A stretch of DNA of 64,000 nt, taken from Methylocystis sp. B8 (GTDB lineage: Bacteria > Pseudomonadota > Alphaproteobacteria > Rhizobiales > Beijerinckiaceae). The position numbers were made by a program, and so were the translations under genes. Below are positions 54,401 to 64,000 of this stretch, in pieces; within the stretch, counting starts at the first letter, position 1, and the number at the start of each line of letters is the position of its first letter. A model generated the notes under the pieces. The model did no database searches, had not been told where the DNA came from, and saw nothing but the letters and a program-made list of their open reading frames with translations. The stretch lies in NCBI RefSeq assembly GCF_005771425.1, contig NZ_VBTZ01000005.1, forward strand, positions 162,316 through 226,315. The letters run 5' to 3'.

Positions 54401-56182
54401 ATGACCGAAAAGAACCGAAATACCCGCTCCGGCTCCGCCGGCGGCGACCGGCCCTTACGCCGCCGCGCCAGGGAAACTCCGGCGCTTCATGCCGTCGGGC
54501 GCGAAGACGCAAGACCAGCAAAGCCGCGCTCGGATAAGCCTCGCTTTGACAAACCTCGCTTTGACAAGCCCGCCTCGCGCGACTCCGAAAGCGCGCGCGC
54601 CAAATATCCCGCCAAGAAGCGCGGCGCCGCGCCTGAGCCCGCGCCCCATGACAAAGCTTTCGAAGGCGATCGAATCGCCAAGGTCATGGCGCGCGCCGGA
54701 GTCTGTTCGCGCCGCGACGCCGAGCGCTGGATCGCTGAAGGGCGCGTCGCCGTCAATGGTCGCGCGCTGACAAGCCCAGCATTCAATGTGCGTGAGAGCG
54801 ACAAGATCACGATCGACGGCGCGCCGATGCAGGCGCGCGAGCGCACGCGGCTCTTTCTCTTCCATAAGCCTGCGGGCTTTGTCACCACGGCGCGCGACGA
54901 AGAAGGCCGTCCCACCGTGTTCTCTTATCTCGAGGAACGCCATACAGATCTGCCGCGGCTCGTCAGCGTCGGTCGGCTCGATATCAATACTGAAGGGCTC
55001 CTGCTGCTCACGAATGACGGCGGCCTGGCGCGCACGCTTGAATTGCCAGCGACCGGTTGGACGCGGCGATATCGCGTGCGGGCGCATGGCGCGATCGATC
55101 AGGCGCAGCTCGATTCACTGCGCCACGGCGTGACGATCGAGGGCGTCAATTATGCGCCAATCGAGGCGCGGCTCGAACGCACGCAAGGGGCAAACGCCTG
55201 GATTGCGATGAGCCTCACTGAGGGCAAGAACCGCGAGATCAAGCGCGTCATGGCGCATCTGGGGCTCGATGTGACGCGACTCATTCGCGTGTCCTACGGT
55301 CCCTTCCAGCTCGGCGATCTCGCGGAAGGCGTGGTCGAGGAGGTTCGGCTTAAAACGCTCCGAGAACAATTGGGCAAATCGCTCGCCGAGCTCGCCGGCG
55401 CCGATTTCGCCGCGCCGCTGCGCGAGAAGACGCCGGCGGAACAGCAGGAGATTCGCGAGCGCGCCGAGAAGCGCTCGCGCAAACATTTCTCGACTCTGCG
55501 CAAGGAACGTGATGAAGGGCGCGATGTCGGACCGCGCGCGCGCGTCACGCGCGGCGCCGTCGCCGACCGCAAGGGCCGCGCCGTCGCCGTCGAACGCGTG
55601 ACGCCGGTTCAACGCAAGGCGCAAGAAGAGAGCTTATCGCGCAATGCGCGACGCTTCGAATCGATGCGCGGCGAACGCCCTACACGCGGAGAGCGTTTCG
55701 TGCGCGACGAGACGAGACGAGACGAGCGGCAGCCGACGCAAGCGCGTCGCTCGCCGCCGCAGTGGGAAGAGCCGCGCAGCGAGCGCCCAACGCGCCGACG
55801 CCAAACTACGCGGGGCGAAGAAGCGCCGCGTCACGAGCAAAGATTCGAACGACGCTCGGACCGCGGCAAACCGCGTGATCTCGGCGCCCATCATGAAGCT
55901 GCGCATTTCGAAAGCGCTTCGCCACGTCGCGATCGCGCCGCCGGTCGCGACGGCGCCGAGCGTCAGGGCCACGAGCCGAAATTCGACAAGACGCGCAGCA
56001 AACACAAATTTTCCGCACACAACAAATCAAGTGGACCACGAGCCTCCCGCGGCGAAGACGGGGCGCGATCGCAGCGCAAAGGCGACGCCTCGACGGGTCC
56101 GCGCAAGACGCCCCGAACCGGTCCTGCTCGAGGCGGGGCCGGCGCGCCGCGCAAAGGACCACGCAAACCACGCGGCGCCTAG
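54401..56182 (+). CDS. rluB: 23S rRNA pseudouridine synthase, RluB-type, with long charged tail
   Basis: A 593-residue enzyme. An N-terminal Arg/Lys/Asp-rich leader (about 1-85, with repeats like DKPRFDKPRFDKP) precedes an S4 RNA-binding domain (KVMARAGVCSRRDAERWIAEGRVAVNG). The catalytic domain (about 135-330) includes the active Asp in GRLDINTEGLLLLTNDG and an RsuA-type motif EGKNREIKRVM. A tail of about 260 residues is rich in Arg, Glu, Lys and Asp. Such tails are common in alphaproteobacterial RluB-type proteins. The gene starts divergently from tadA and lies 3 bases before rsmD. Confidence 0.88.
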   Translation: MTEKNRNTRSGSAGGDRPLRRRARETPALHAVGREDARPAKPRSDKPRFDKPRFDKPASRDSESARAKYPAKKRGAAPEPAPHDKAFEGDRIAKVMARAGVCSRRDAERWIAEGRVAVNGRALTSPAFNVRESDKITIDGAPMQARERTRLFLFHKPAGFVTTARDEEGRPTVFSYLEERHTDLPRLVSVGRLDINTEGLLLLTNDGGLARTLELPATGWTRRYRVRAHGAIDQAQLDSLRHGVTIEGVNYAPIEARLERTQGANAWIAMSLTEGKNREIKRVMAHLGLDVTRLIRVSYGPFQLGDLAEGVVEEVRLKTLREQLGKSLAELAGADFAAPLREKTPAEQQEIRERAEKRSRKHFSTLRKERDEGRDVGPRARVTRGAVADRKGRAVAVERVTPVQRKAQEESLSRNARRFESMRGERPTRGERFVRDETRRDERQPTQARRSPPQWEEPRSERPTRRRQTTRGEEAPRHEQRFERRSDRGKPRDLGAHHEAAHFESASPRRDRAAGRDGAERQGHEPKFDKTRSKHKFSAHNKSSGPRASRGEDGARSQRKGDASTGPRKTPRTGPARGGAGAPRKGPRKPRGA

Positions 56183-56185
56183 GCC

Positions 56186-56743
56186 ATGCGGATTGTCGGC
56201 GGCGCCCTGCGCGGTCGGGCGCTCTTCGGACCGCGTTCGCAGGCGATCCGACCAACCTCCGAACGCCTGCGCGAATCCGTCTTCGATATTCTCGCGCATC
56301 GCTTCAACGACGCGGTTACCGGCGCGAATGTCATCGACCTTTTTGCCGGCGCTGGCGCGCTCGGACTTGAGGCCTTGTCGCGCGGCGCGGCCCGCGTGCT
56401 TTTCGTCGACGACGGAACAGAGGCGCGCGCCTTATTGCGCGCAAACATCGAAGCTCTTGGGCTGGGCGGCGTCACGCGCATCTTTCGCCGCGACGCCACC
56501 AAGCTCGGCGCGGCGCCGCCGAGCGAACAATTTTCGCTCGCCTTCCTCGATCCGCCCTACGGCAAAGATCTCGCGACGCCCGCGCTCATCGCGCTTGTTG
56601 ACGGCGGATGGCTTGCGCCGGGCGCGATCGTCGTCATCGAAGAAAGCGCCAAGGCGCACATCGATTTGCCGCCATCTTTCGTGCGCGAAGACGAACGCCG
56701 CTATGGCGACACGCAATTCATCTTCGCGCGTTACGTTCCCTAG
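56186..56743 (+). CDS. rsmD: 16S rRNA (guanine966-N2)-methyltransferase RsmD
   Basis: A 185-residue SAM-dependent methyltransferase. It has RIVGGALRGRALFGP and RPTSERLRESVFDILAHR at the N-terminus, VIDLFAGAGALGLEALSRGA as SAM motif and the catalytic LDPPYGKDL (NPPY-like). It methylates G966 in the small ribosomal subunit. It is coupled to the pseudouridine synthase gene, 3 bases upstream; both modify rRNA. Confidence 0.94.
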   Translation: MRIVGGALRGRALFGPRSQAIRPTSERLRESVFDILAHRFNDAVTGANVIDLFAGAGALGLEALSRGAARVLFVDDGTEARALLRANIEALGLGGVTRIFRRDATKLGAAPPSEQFSLAFLDPPYGKDLATPALIALVDGGWLAPGAIVVIEESAKAHIDLPPSFVREDERRYGDTQFIFARYVP

Positions 56744-56768
56744 CGGTGAGAGAACGCCATCGCCTGTC

Positions 56769-57191
56769 TCATTCGAAGGCAACCTGGACTCTCGTCACCG
56801 CACGATCAAAAAGACCGGTCGGTAGATAGCATAAAGGATTTGTCGCGAGCGGCGCTTCCTTGCAATGCTCGTGATCGGTCGTCCAGGCATAGCCCGACCG
56901 CGCCATGCAACCCAGAATGTATTTGCGAATAAGCTGATTTGCATCGAAGCGGCGATTTTCGGGATATGCCGACTCGCCGTCCAATTCGCAGGCCGACGTC
57001 TGTATTTGTTGCGCTTTGTAAAACGATGAACTGGAGCCGATTAATCCGGCTTCAGCGCCGACGACCATCCCCATCCCGCCAAGAAAGGCGGTCACCGCCG
57101 TCACTTTGCTTGCTCTAAACTGCACGTCGAGCAATGAGAGCACGCCAAAGGTCGCCAAAGCGACGCCCACAAAGACCAACACGAGAATCAT
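56769..57191 (-). CDS. Hypothetical membrane protein
   Basis: A 140-residue protein of no known family. Two N-terminal hydrophobic segments (MILVLVFVGVALATFGVLSLL and VTAVTAFLGGMGMVVGAEAGLIG) are followed by a soluble C-terminal part with five cysteines (TSACELDG, ILGCMARSGYAW, EHCKEAP, NPLCYLP). Cysteine content suggests periplasmic disulfides (inference). It lies between rsmD and mutS with no operon link. Confidence 0.65.
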   Translation of the reverse strand: MILVLVFVGVALATFGVLSLLDVQFRASKVTAVTAFLGGMGMVVGAEAGLIGSSSSFYKAQQIQTSACELDGESAYPENRRFDANQLIRKYILGCMARSGYAWTTDHEHCKEAPLATNPLCYLPTGLFDRAVTRVQVAFE

Positions 57192-57428
57192 GCTTCATTC
57201 TCCACGTCAGAGTAGTTTTAATTGCGCCGTCCCTGATAGAAGGCGGACACGCCTAGCAATGCCGCAGACAGCGCCGCGCGCAGACGATCCTTGCCTTTCG
57301 TTCGACGCGCTTGGCGTCGACGAAAGAGCGCAACGAACTCATTGATGGATTGTGTGTCTTCGAAGGCGTCGCAGTCTGCGACTTAGTCACGAGCCTCTAT
57401 GCTTCGTTTCGAAGCGCAAGCGACGCTT

Positions 57429-60110
57429 TCAAAGTTTCTTCTTCAATTCATAAAGCGCCGCGAGCGCTTCACGCGGCGACATCTGATCCGGATCGATCTC
57501 TTTGAGCGCGTCGCGCAACGCGTCCGTCGGCGCCGGCGCCTCGGCGACGCGTGCAAAGAGCGGGAGATCGTCGATCAATGTTTCGACCGGCGCGCGACGA
57601 TCAGCCGCTTCCAATTCTGCGAGGATGGCGTGCGCGCGGGCGACGACGCTTGCTGGAAGTCCCGCGAGTTGCGCGACATGCACGCCGTAGGAGCGGTCCG
57701 CGGCGCCTTTGATCACTTCGTGCAAAAACACGATATCGCCGGCGTGATCCGTCACCTTCATCGTCAGATTGACGAGGCGCGGCAGTCTCTTCGCGAGCTG
57801 CGTCAGTTCATGGAAATGCGTGGCGAAGATCGCGCGCGAGCGATTGACTTCATGTAGATGTTCGATCGTCGCCCAGGCGATCGACAGCCCGTCGAATGTC
57901 GCCGTGCCGCGCCCGATTTCATCGAGAATAACGAGCGAGCGCGGCGTCGCGCAGTTCAAGATCGCCGCGGTTTCGACCATCTCGACCATGAAGGTCGAGC
58001 GACCACGGGCGAGATCATCCGAAGCGCCGACTCGAGAGAATAGCCTGTCGATGACGCCGATGTGGGCGGACTGCGCGGGAACATAAGAGCCGGTCTGCGC
58101 CAGGAGCGCAATGAGCGCGTTCTGACGCAGATAGGTCGACTTGCCCGCCATATTCGGGCCCGTGACGACCGCGATCCGTCCGCCATCGGTTCCGCCGAGA
58201 TCACAATCGTTCGCAGCAAAGGCCTTGCCCTGCGATTGTAACGAGGCTTCGACCACCGGATGACGCCCGCCGACGATCTCAAAATCGAGCGAAGCGTCGA
58301 TCATTGGGCGCGTCCAGCCGCGCTTGTCCGCGACTTCGGCAAGCGCGACATACAAGTCGAGCCGCGCGAAAGCCTCGGCGAGGCGCCGCAAGTCTTCGGC
58401 CTGCGCGCAAACCTCGGCTGACAGCGCATCGAAGATCGCCAATTCCCGCGCTAACGCGCGGTCGGCAGCCGAAGCGATCTTGGCTTCGAGCTCGACGAGT
58501 TCGCGCGTGGAAAAGCGCATCGCGTCAGCCATTGTCTGGCGATGCGTGAAGGTCGCGTCAAACGGCGGCCGCAGCAGCTTCTCGCCCTGCGCCAGTGAGA
58601 CTTCGAGAAAGAATCCGAGAAAATTATTGTGCTTGATCTTCAGCTTCGTATCAGTGAGCTCGGCGTAGCGTCCTTGCAGCTCAGCGATCACCTTGCGACT
58701 TTCATCGCGAAGGCGTCTCGCTTCGTCCAACTCGGCGTCTCTGCCCTCACGAATGAAATCGCCATTGCGCTTGTCGAGCGGCAGGCTGTCTCTCAAGCTC
58801 GCGGCTATCCGGCCGGCGAGCGCAGCATCGGCTTGAGAAAGCGCTTCCGTTTCCGCCGCGATCTCCGGTGGGAGATCGAACTTAGCAAAGAGACCGGCAA
58901 TATCCCGCGCCGTGTCGAGCGCGACGCCGACGCTTGCGAGATCGCGCGGTCCTCCTCGCTCTAATGAAAGGCGCGACAGCGCGCGGGAAAGGTCCGGGGC
59001 GCGTGCAAGCTTCGCGCGAAGCGCGCCGCGAAAATCCGATCTTTCAAGGAAGAAGTCGACGGCGTCGAGCCGCGCTATGATGGCTCGCGGGTCCGTCAAA
59101 GGCGCGGCAATTCGCTCCGCTAAAAGCCTCGCGCCGGCTGGCGTGACGGCGAGATCGACGACCGACAGCAGCGAGCCCTCGCGCGCGCCGGAAAGCGTCC
59201 GCGTAAGTTCGAGATTGGCGCGCGTCGCCGCGTCGATTTCGAGCGTCGTCAGTTCGCGCAAGCTCGTTGGACGCGAGAGCGCCGGGCGCTGTCCCTTTTG
59301 CGTGCGCTCGACATAAAGGATCGCGGTTGCGGCGGCGGCGAGTTCGGGCTCGCTCAATGCGCCGAAGCCCTCAAGCGTCGCGACGGCGTAAAAATTCATC
59401 AGCCGTCGCGCGGCGTCGGCGCCGTCGCCAATCTCACGACCGATCGGCGCGACGGGAACGCCGGCGGCCTCGAAGAGCGCTGAAAGCGAAGGCTGCCTGC
59501 ATAGCGTATCGGCCGCGACGATTTCCCGCGGCTCCAGACGCGCGATCTCGGCCCCAAGCCCATTTTCTTCGCATTCGCAAACCGTGAACGCGCCCGTCGA
59601 AATATCGACGCTCGCAAGCCCATAGCGCCATCGGCCGTCTTCGCCGCGCAAACGCGCCACCGCCAAAAAAGCGTTGGGCTTCGCCGGATCGAGCAGCGTC
59701 TCTTCGGTGATCGTGCCTGGCGTAACGAGCCGCACGACGTCGCGCCGCACGACGGATTTTGCGCCACGTTTTTTCGCTTCTGCCGGATCTTCGATCTGCT
59801 CGCAGACGGCGACGCGGTGTCCGAGCGCAATGAGCTTTTGCAGATAATCATTGGCGCGCTCCACCGGCACGCCGCACATCGGAATATCTTCGCCGAGATG
59901 TTTTCCGCGTTTGGTGAGCATGATGCCCAGCGCGCGCGACGCCGTTTGCGCGTCCTCGAAAAACAACTCGTAGAAGTCGCCCATGCGGTAGAAGAGCAGG
60001 CAATCGGCGTTGGCCGCCTTGATCTCGATATATTGCGCGATCATCGGAGTCGCGCGCGCCGACGCCTTGTCATCCGGATTTGGCGAGAAAGGGGGCGCGG
60101 CGTGTTTCAT
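57429..60110 (-). CDS. mutS: DNA mismatch repair protein MutS
   Basis: An 893-residue mismatch-recognition ATPase. The N-terminal mismatch-binding domain has [18 protein letters not shown] (Phe-x-Glu). The ATPase domain has Walker [16 protein letters not shown], Walker B/signature [18 protein letters not shown] and the TSH-like [16 protein letters not shown]. The start [10 protein letters not shown] (60110) is taken; the open frame to 60425 overlaps the divergent DUF3616 gene and has no family match. maeB and mutS in proximity is common in Rhizobiales. Confidence 0.96.
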   Translation of the reverse strand: MKHAAPPFSPNPDDKASARATPMIAQYIEIKAANADCLLFYRMGDFYELFFEDAQTASRALGIMLTKRGKHLGEDIPMCGVPVERANDYLQKLIALGHRVAVCEQIEDPAEAKKRGAKSVVRRDVVRLVTPGTITEETLLDPAKPNAFLAVARLRGEDGRWRYGLASVDISTGAFTVCECEENGLGAEIARLEPREIVAADTLCRQPSLSALFEAAGVPVAPIGREIGDGADAARRLMNFYAVATLEGFGALSEPELAAAATAILYVERTQKGQRPALSRPTSLRELTTLEIDAATRANLELTRTLSGAREGSLLSVVDLAVTPAGARLLAERIAAPLTDPRAIIARLDAVDFFLERSDFRGALRAKLARAPDLSRALSRLSLERGGPRDLASVGVALDTARDIAGLFAKFDLPPEIAAETEALSQADAALAGRIAASLRDSLPLDKRNGDFIREGRDAELDEARRLRDESRKVIAELQGRYAELTDTKLKIKHNNFLGFFLEVSLAQGEKLLRPPFDATFTHRQTMADAMRFSTRELVELEAKIASAADRALARELAIFDALSAEVCAQAEDLRRLAEAFARLDLYVALAEVADKRGWTRPMIDASLDFEIVGGRHPVVEASLQSQGKAFAANDCDLGGTDGGRIAVVTGPNMAGKSTYLRQNALIALLAQTGSYVPAQSAHIGVIDRLFSRVGASDDLARGRSTFMVEMVETAAILNCATPRSLVILDEIGRGTATFDGLSIAWATIEHLHEVNRSRAIFATHFHELTQLAKRLPRLVNLTMKVTDHAGDIVFLHEVIKGAADRSYGVHVAQLAGLPASVVARAHAILAELEAADRRAPVETLIDDLPLFARVAEAPAPTDALRDALKEIDPDQMSPREALAALYELKKKL

Positions 60111-60234
60111 CGGCGCCAGTTTAGCGACCTCGCAACGCAGGCGCCACGCAGGGCGCCCACTTGCATGTGGACGACATATCTTCCTGCGCGTAGGTTGGTC
60201 TTGCGGTAGTTTTGCATCATTATTGGAGAGTTCG

Positions 60235-61266
60235 ATGATTGCCGCCGCCCACCAAATTGCCGCGACCGCCGCTTGGCTTTGCTCAGCTGCCTTCGCCGCA
60301 GACCGCGTCGCACCGGAATCGCCTATTCCCTGGAGTGTTTCCCCGCCAACGTTTTCGACGGCTAAGGAGCGAGCCAACATCAGCGGCATTGTTTGCGTCC
60401 CCAGTGCGCCGGATTTTTGTCTCATCGTGACGGACGAAGGACGCGAGGCGGCTTTCGTCCGCTTGACCGAGGGACATTTGACGCCGGACGGGCCTTTTTC
60501 TTTGCCCGTCGCATCAGAGGAGTTTGACGCTGAGGGCGCCGCAACCGACGGTAAATTTTTCTACATTGTCGGATCGCATTCGGTGAAGCGAAAAACCTGC
60601 GAAGACCACCCCGCGAATCGCGTTGTGCTCCGCTTCGAGATCGACGCCGTGAAACGAACATCCGGCCCGATTAAGCCTTCTGAAGAACTCTGGAACATCA
60701 TCGAACGCCTGCCGGAATTCGCTGGTCATGCCGGCCTCCAGGCTTGCCTCGGCGACGACCCGCCGAAAGAGAGGAAAGACCTTAAAGGCAGACAAGGCGT
60801 CAACATCGAGGGCGTCGCGGCCAAGGATGGGCGACTTTATTTTGGCTTCCGAGGCCCCGCGATAAACGGAGAAGCTTTGATTGTCGGCGTAAATGCGAAG
60901 GCGCTGTTTGAGGGCGGCGACGCGACGCCGAGCGTAGGCCGCATACAGGTGGGGGACAAGCGCGCCATTCGCGATCTTACCGTCGCGGGCGATGCGCTAC
61001 TGGCGCTTGTCGGCCCGGATGACGATGAGAGACTCGTGGGCTATTCCATATTCCAAATTGAAAAGCCTTACGAGGGAGCAATGCGAGCGAGCGAGCTTGC
61101 GGTTCTCGATTTGAAAAAGGCTCCCCTTGGCGAAAAAGGCAAACCGATCAGGCCGGAAGCGATCACGCTGCTCGGCATGACTGCGGATCGCTACCGATTG
61201 CTCGTGCTTTCCGACGGTGGAGAAGACGGCGCGCCGCTGGTCTTCAACATTCCGCGCGCTCCCTGA
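60235..61266 (+). CDS. DUF3616 family protein, exported
   Basis: A 343-residue protein with a signal peptide ([25 protein letters not shown]). The body has beta-propeller-like repeats: [48 protein letters not shown] and PEAITLLG, which define DUF3616. The domain has no known function; a scaffold or lactonase-like role is possible. GGAGAG is 6-7 bases upstream of the start. A strong terminator follows at 61274. Confidence 0.82.
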   Translation: MIAAAHQIAATAAWLCSAAFAADRVAPESPIPWSVSPPTFSTAKERANISGIVCVPSAPDFCLIVTDEGREAAFVRLTEGHLTPDGPFSLPVASEEFDAEGAATDGKFFYIVGSHSVKRKTCEDHPANRVVLRFEIDAVKRTSGPIKPSEELWNIIERLPEFAGHAGLQACLGDDPPKERKDLKGRQGVNIEGVAAKDGRLYFGFRGPAINGEALIVGVNAKALFEGGDATPSVGRIQVGDKRAIRDLTVAGDALLALVGPDDDERLVGYSIFQIEKPYEGAMRASELAVLDLKKAPLGEKGKPIRPEAITLLGMTADRYRLLVLSDGGEDGAPLVFNIPRAP

Positions 61267-61273
61267 AAGAAAG

Positions 61274-61303
61274 GCCCCGGAAGAGGCGTCTTCCGGGGCT
61301 TTG
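61274..61303 (+). terminator. Intrinsic terminator after the DUF3616 gene
   Basis: GCCCCGGAAG (61274) and CTTCCGGGGC (61290) make a 10-bp stem with a 6-base loop AGGCGT, followed by TTTGCTG. It lies 8 bases after the DUF3616 stop and 90 bases before maeB. Confidence 0.8.
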
Positions 61304-61393
61304 CTGGGCGCCGTCGGCTTCGAGGGCAAGGCGCTTGTGAACGCCGCCACGCTCCGGTTATGGTCGCCGCGCTGCATCAGCAAAGGGGCGAAT

Positions 61394-63688
61394 ATGGCCG
61401 ACGACATGGCGGATAATCGGGTGGAGGGAGAACAGCGCGCGACGATTTCGGACAAGGAGGCGCTGCTGTTTCATTCGCGCGGCCGGCCCGGAAAGCTCGC
61501 CGTCGTCGCCTCGAAGCCAATGGCCACTCAGCGTGATCTGTCGCTCGCCTATTCGCCGGGCGTCGCCGCGCCTGTGCTCGCCATCGCCAAGGATCCTTCA
61601 GCAGCCTTCGATTACACGACTCGCGGCAATATGGTGGCCGTCATCACCAACGGCACCGCTGTCCTCGGTCTCGGCGATCTCGGGGCGCTAGCGGCGAAGC
61701 CGGTGATGGAAGGCAAGGCCGCGCTGTTCAAGCGCTTCGCGGACATCGACTCGATCGATCTCGAGATCGACGCGAAGGACGTCGACGAATTCGTCAGCGC
61801 CGTGCGTTATCTCGGGCCCTCATTTGGCGGAATCAATCTCGAAGATATCAAGGCCCCGGAATGTTTCGTCATCGAGGAGCGGCTACGCGACCTCATGGAC
61901 ATTCCAGTCTTTCACGATGATCAGCACGGGACGGCGATCATCTCGGCGGCCGGCCTTCTCAACGCGCTGCTGCTGACCGGACGCGACATCAAAACAGCGA
62001 AGCTCGTTTGTAACGGCGCCGGCGCGGCGGGCATCGCCTGCCTCGATCTCGCTAAGGCGCTCGGCTTCGATTCGCGTAATATGATCCTCTGCGACACCAA
62101 GGGCGTCGTCTATCGCGGCCGCCAGGAGGGGATGAACCAGTGGAAGAGCGCGCATGCCGTCGACACCAAGGCGCGCACGCTTGCCGAGGCGCTGGAAGGC
62201 GCGGATATTTTTTACGGACTTTCCGTCAAAGGCGCCCTGACGCCGAACATGCTTCTAAGCATGGCCGACAATCCGATCGTTTTCGCCATGGCGAACCCAG
62301 ACCCAGAAATCACCCCTGAAGAAGCGCGCGCTGCGCGCCCGGATGTGATCATCGCCACGGGCCGTTCCGACTACCCAAATCAGATCAATAACGTTCTCGG
62401 CTTTCCGTACATTTTTCGCGGCGCGCTCGACGTTCGCGCACGCACAATCAACATGGAGATGAAGATCGCTGCTACACACGCCCTCGCCGAACTTGCGCGT
62501 GAGGACGTTCCTGACGAAGTGGCGAACGCCTATCGCGGCGCGCGTCCCCGTTTCGGGCGCGACTATCTCATCCCAGCGCCCTTTGATCCGCGATTGATTT
62601 CCGTTATCCCACCTGCGGTGGCGCTGGCGGCGATGGACACCGGCGTCGCGCGACGCCCAATCGTCGACATGAAAGCCTATCGCGCCGAGCTTTCGGCGCG
62701 CCGCGATCCGATCGCCGGCCTTATGCAGACGATTCACGAACGCGTTCGGCGTGATCCGAAACGCGTCGTCTTCGCAGAAGGCGAAGAAGAGCAGGTGATC
62801 CGCGCCGCGCTTGCCTTCGTCCATCAGGGTTTCGGACGCGCCGTGCTTGTCGGCCGCGAGGATCGCGTCAAGGAAGCGGCGGCGAACGCCGGCCTCGAGC
62901 TCCCCGCCGAAATCGAAATCCACAACGCCAAACTCTCTCACCGCAACGCGGTCTACGCGCAGTTCCTGTTCGAGCGCCTGCAGCGCAAGGGCTTTCTCAT
63001 GCGCGACTGCCAGCGGCTGATCAATCAGGACCGCAATCATTTCGCCGCGGCGATGGTGGCGCAGGGCGACGCCGACGCCATGGTGACAGGCGTGACGCGC
63101 AACTTCTCCCACGCTCTCGAAGACGTGCGTCGCGTCGTCGACGCCAAGCCCGGCCACCGCGTGATCGGCGCTTCGCTCATACTCGCCAACGGCCGCATCG
63201 TGGTCGTCGCTGACACGGCGATCACCGAAATGCCCGACGCCGAGGAACTGGCCGAAATCGCTATTGAGGCGGCGGGCGTGGCGCGCCGCATTGGCCTGGA
63301 GCCGCGAGTCGCCATGCTTGCCTTTTCGACATTCGGCTATCCGCCCGGCGAACGTACGGCGCGCGTTCATCAGGCGGTCAATGTGCTCGACCGCCGACGC
63401 GTCGACTTCCAGTATGAGGGCGAGATGGGCGCGGATATTGCGCTCAACAAGGAGCTGATGAGCGCCTACCCGTTCTCCCGCCTCAGCGACACGGCGAACG
63501 TGCTTGTCATGCCGGCGTTTCATTCGGCGGCTATTTCGACAAAAATGTTACAGGAACTGGGCGGCGCGACCGTGCTCGGGCCGCTGATTGTCGGACTCGA
63601 CAAACCGATTCAGATCGTCCAACTCGGCGCGACGGATACTGAGATCGTCAATATGGCGGCGCTTGCCGCCTTTGGCATCGGAGGGTGA
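61394..63688 (+). CDS. maeB: NADP-dependent malic enzyme with phosphotransacetylase-like domain
   Basis: A 764-residue two-domain protein. Residues about 20-430 form the malic enzyme ([38 protein letters not shown], the dinucleotide motif [17 protein letters not shown] and the [12 protein letters not shown] motif). Residues about 440-764 form a phosphotransacetylase-like regulatory domain ([33 protein letters not shown]). It decarboxylates malate to pyruvate and makes NADPH. AAAGGGGCG precedes the start. Confidence 0.95.
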   Translation: MADDMADNRVEGEQRATISDKEALLFHSRGRPGKLAVVASKPMATQRDLSLAYSPGVAAPVLAIAKDPSAAFDYTTRGNMVAVITNGTAVLGLGDLGALAAKPVMEGKAALFKRFADIDSIDLEIDAKDVDEFVSAVRYLGPSFGGINLEDIKAPECFVIEERLRDLMDIPVFHDDQHGTAIISAAGLLNALLLTGRDIKTAKLVCNGAGAAGIACLDLAKALGFDSRNMILCDTKGVVYRGRQEGMNQWKSAHAVDTKARTLAEALEGADIFYGLSVKGALTPNMLLSMADNPIVFAMANPDPEITPEEARAARPDVIIATGRSDYPNQINNVLGFPYIFRGALDVRARTINMEMKIAATHALAELAREDVPDEVANAYRGARPRFGRDYLIPAPFDPRLISVIPPAVALAAMDTGVARRPIVDMKAYRAELSARRDPIAGLMQTIHERVRRDPKRVVFAEGEEEQVIRAALAFVHQGFGRAVLVGREDRVKEAAANAGLELPAEIEIHNAKLSHRNAVYAQFLFERLQRKGFLMRDCQRLINQDRNHFAAAMVAQGDADAMVTGVTRNFSHALEDVRRVVDAKPGHRVIGASLILANGRIVVVADTAITEMPDAEELAEIAIEAAGVARRIGLEPRVAMLAFSTFGYPPGERTARVHQAVNVLDRRRVDFQYEGEMGADIALNKELMSAYPFSRLSDTANVLVMPAFHSAAISTKMLQELGGATVLGPLIVGLDKPIQIVQLGATDTEIVNMAALAAFGIGG

Positions 63689-63876
63689 GCTGTCTTTGCG
63701 TCCGGGAATGCAACCGCTCACGGCGGCGAGTGACGACGATTTCCTTCCAGGGAGCGCAGACGGGACTGTTTAGGCGGCGCACGATGCGCGTTCTCCCGAC
63801 AGTCCCATTCTCGCTCTTTTAGCCGTGGACCGCGCCAGATCAGCGGATCGCGCAGGGGTTACCAGAGAGGCGATTG

Positions 63877-64000
63877 ATGAACATTACGATGATTGGTTCG
63901 GGCTATGTGGGTCTGGTGTCGGGCGCGTGTTTTGCTGACTTTGGCCACAACGTCATTTGCGTTGACTCGGATGCGAAAAAGATCGAGCGCCTCAAGGCCG
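63877..64000 (+). CDS. ugd: UDP-glucose 6-dehydrogenase, 5' part only
   Basis: The first 41 residues of UDP-glucose dehydrogenase, which makes UDP-glucuronate for polysaccharides. The visible N-terminus [20 protein letters not shown] is the signature Rossmann motif (GxGYVG) of the family, followed by [12 protein letters not shown] and KIERLK. AGAGAGG lies 6 bases before the ATG. The gene runs off the right edge. GDP-mannose dehydrogenase shares this N-terminus, so the exact substrate is slightly uncertain. Confidence 0.85.
   Translation, partial: MNITMIGSGYVGLVSGACFADFGHNVICVDSDAKKIERLKA

Noticed and set aside
62255..63523. 422-codon minus-strand frame inside maeB
   Set aside because: It is an antisense shadow of the malic enzyme gene, without motifs.

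Overview
The window looks like a chromosomal segment of a GC-rich alphaproteobacterium, probably of the order Hyphomicrobiales (Rhizobiales). The evidence is a GcrA cell-cycle regulator, an ExoR-like Sel1-repeat regulator, a SqrR/BigR-type persulfide sensor, an ArsR-methyltransferase regulator ahead of metF-metH, and dispersed composite hairpin repeats of the kind common in this order. A finer placement, for example near the Beijerinckiaceae/Methylocystaceae, is only a guess. No phage, transposase, integrase or CRISPR array was seen. Both edge genes are cut: fabI on the left and a UDP-glucose dehydrogenase on the right.

Layout. 1-1344: end of fabI, a small cytochrome c and a VOC protein. 1677-9308: a membrane protein of the YbhN/MprF-flippase type overlapping a soluble phoR, then a Pho-box region and pstS-pstC-pstA-pstB-phoU-phoB, a complete phosphate-sensing and uptake locus. 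9326-16850: gcrA (minus strand), argD-argF-hslO with overlapping stops and starts, a fumarylacetoacetase-family hydrolase, a PLP decarboxylase and a CorA/ZntB transporter. 16954-18085: prfB with an intact programmed +1 frameshift. 18092-19015: vapBC and tRNA-Ser(CGA). 19153-23028: a divergent copper module (Tat-type multicopper oxidase and CopA ATPase). 23072-29304: a DUF1810 gene, a palindromic repeat, then metH, metF and their likely ArsR-methyltransferase regulator with an 18-bp operator candidate. 29847-33412: a CoA-transferase with a C-terminal extension, queD and queE, and a second small cytochrome c.

33798-51840 is the most interesting region. ExoR is followed by a persulfide-dioxygenase-like hydrolase and a divergent TauE/SafE exporter. 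On the minus strand, running from 45783 down to about 37417, lie sqrR, DUF2892, a Crp-family regulator, sulfide:quinone oxidoreductase, cydP-cydA-cydB-cydX, a second DUF2892 gene, an HMA/TauE-SafE-like/cupredoxin/LysM fusion and a cytochrome c'-like protein. On the plus strand, starting beside sqrR, are a HiPIP-like protein, an RND pump (adaptor and transporter), an AhpD-like protein and a rhodanese. The same 16-bp palindrome (ATTAGCTATAGCTAAT or a near match) occurs between the dioxygenase and TauE genes, between sqrR and the HiPIP gene, and before the RND operon. I infer one sulfide/persulfide-responsive regulon: sulfide is oxidised by Sqr into the quinone pool, a bd-type oxidase (generally sulfide-tolerant) takes the electrons, and the dioxygenase, rhodanese, TauE exporter and possibly the RND pump handle the sulfur products.

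52052-64000 is mostly housekeeping: an alpha/beta hydrolase lacking the expected catalytic histidine, a patatin, tadA, an RluB-type pseudouridine synthase with a long charged tail, rsmD, a hypothetical membrane protein, mutS, a DUF3616 protein, maeB and the start of ugd. Small genes easy to miss include cydX (33 codons), cydP (52 codons) and the first 23 codons of prfB.
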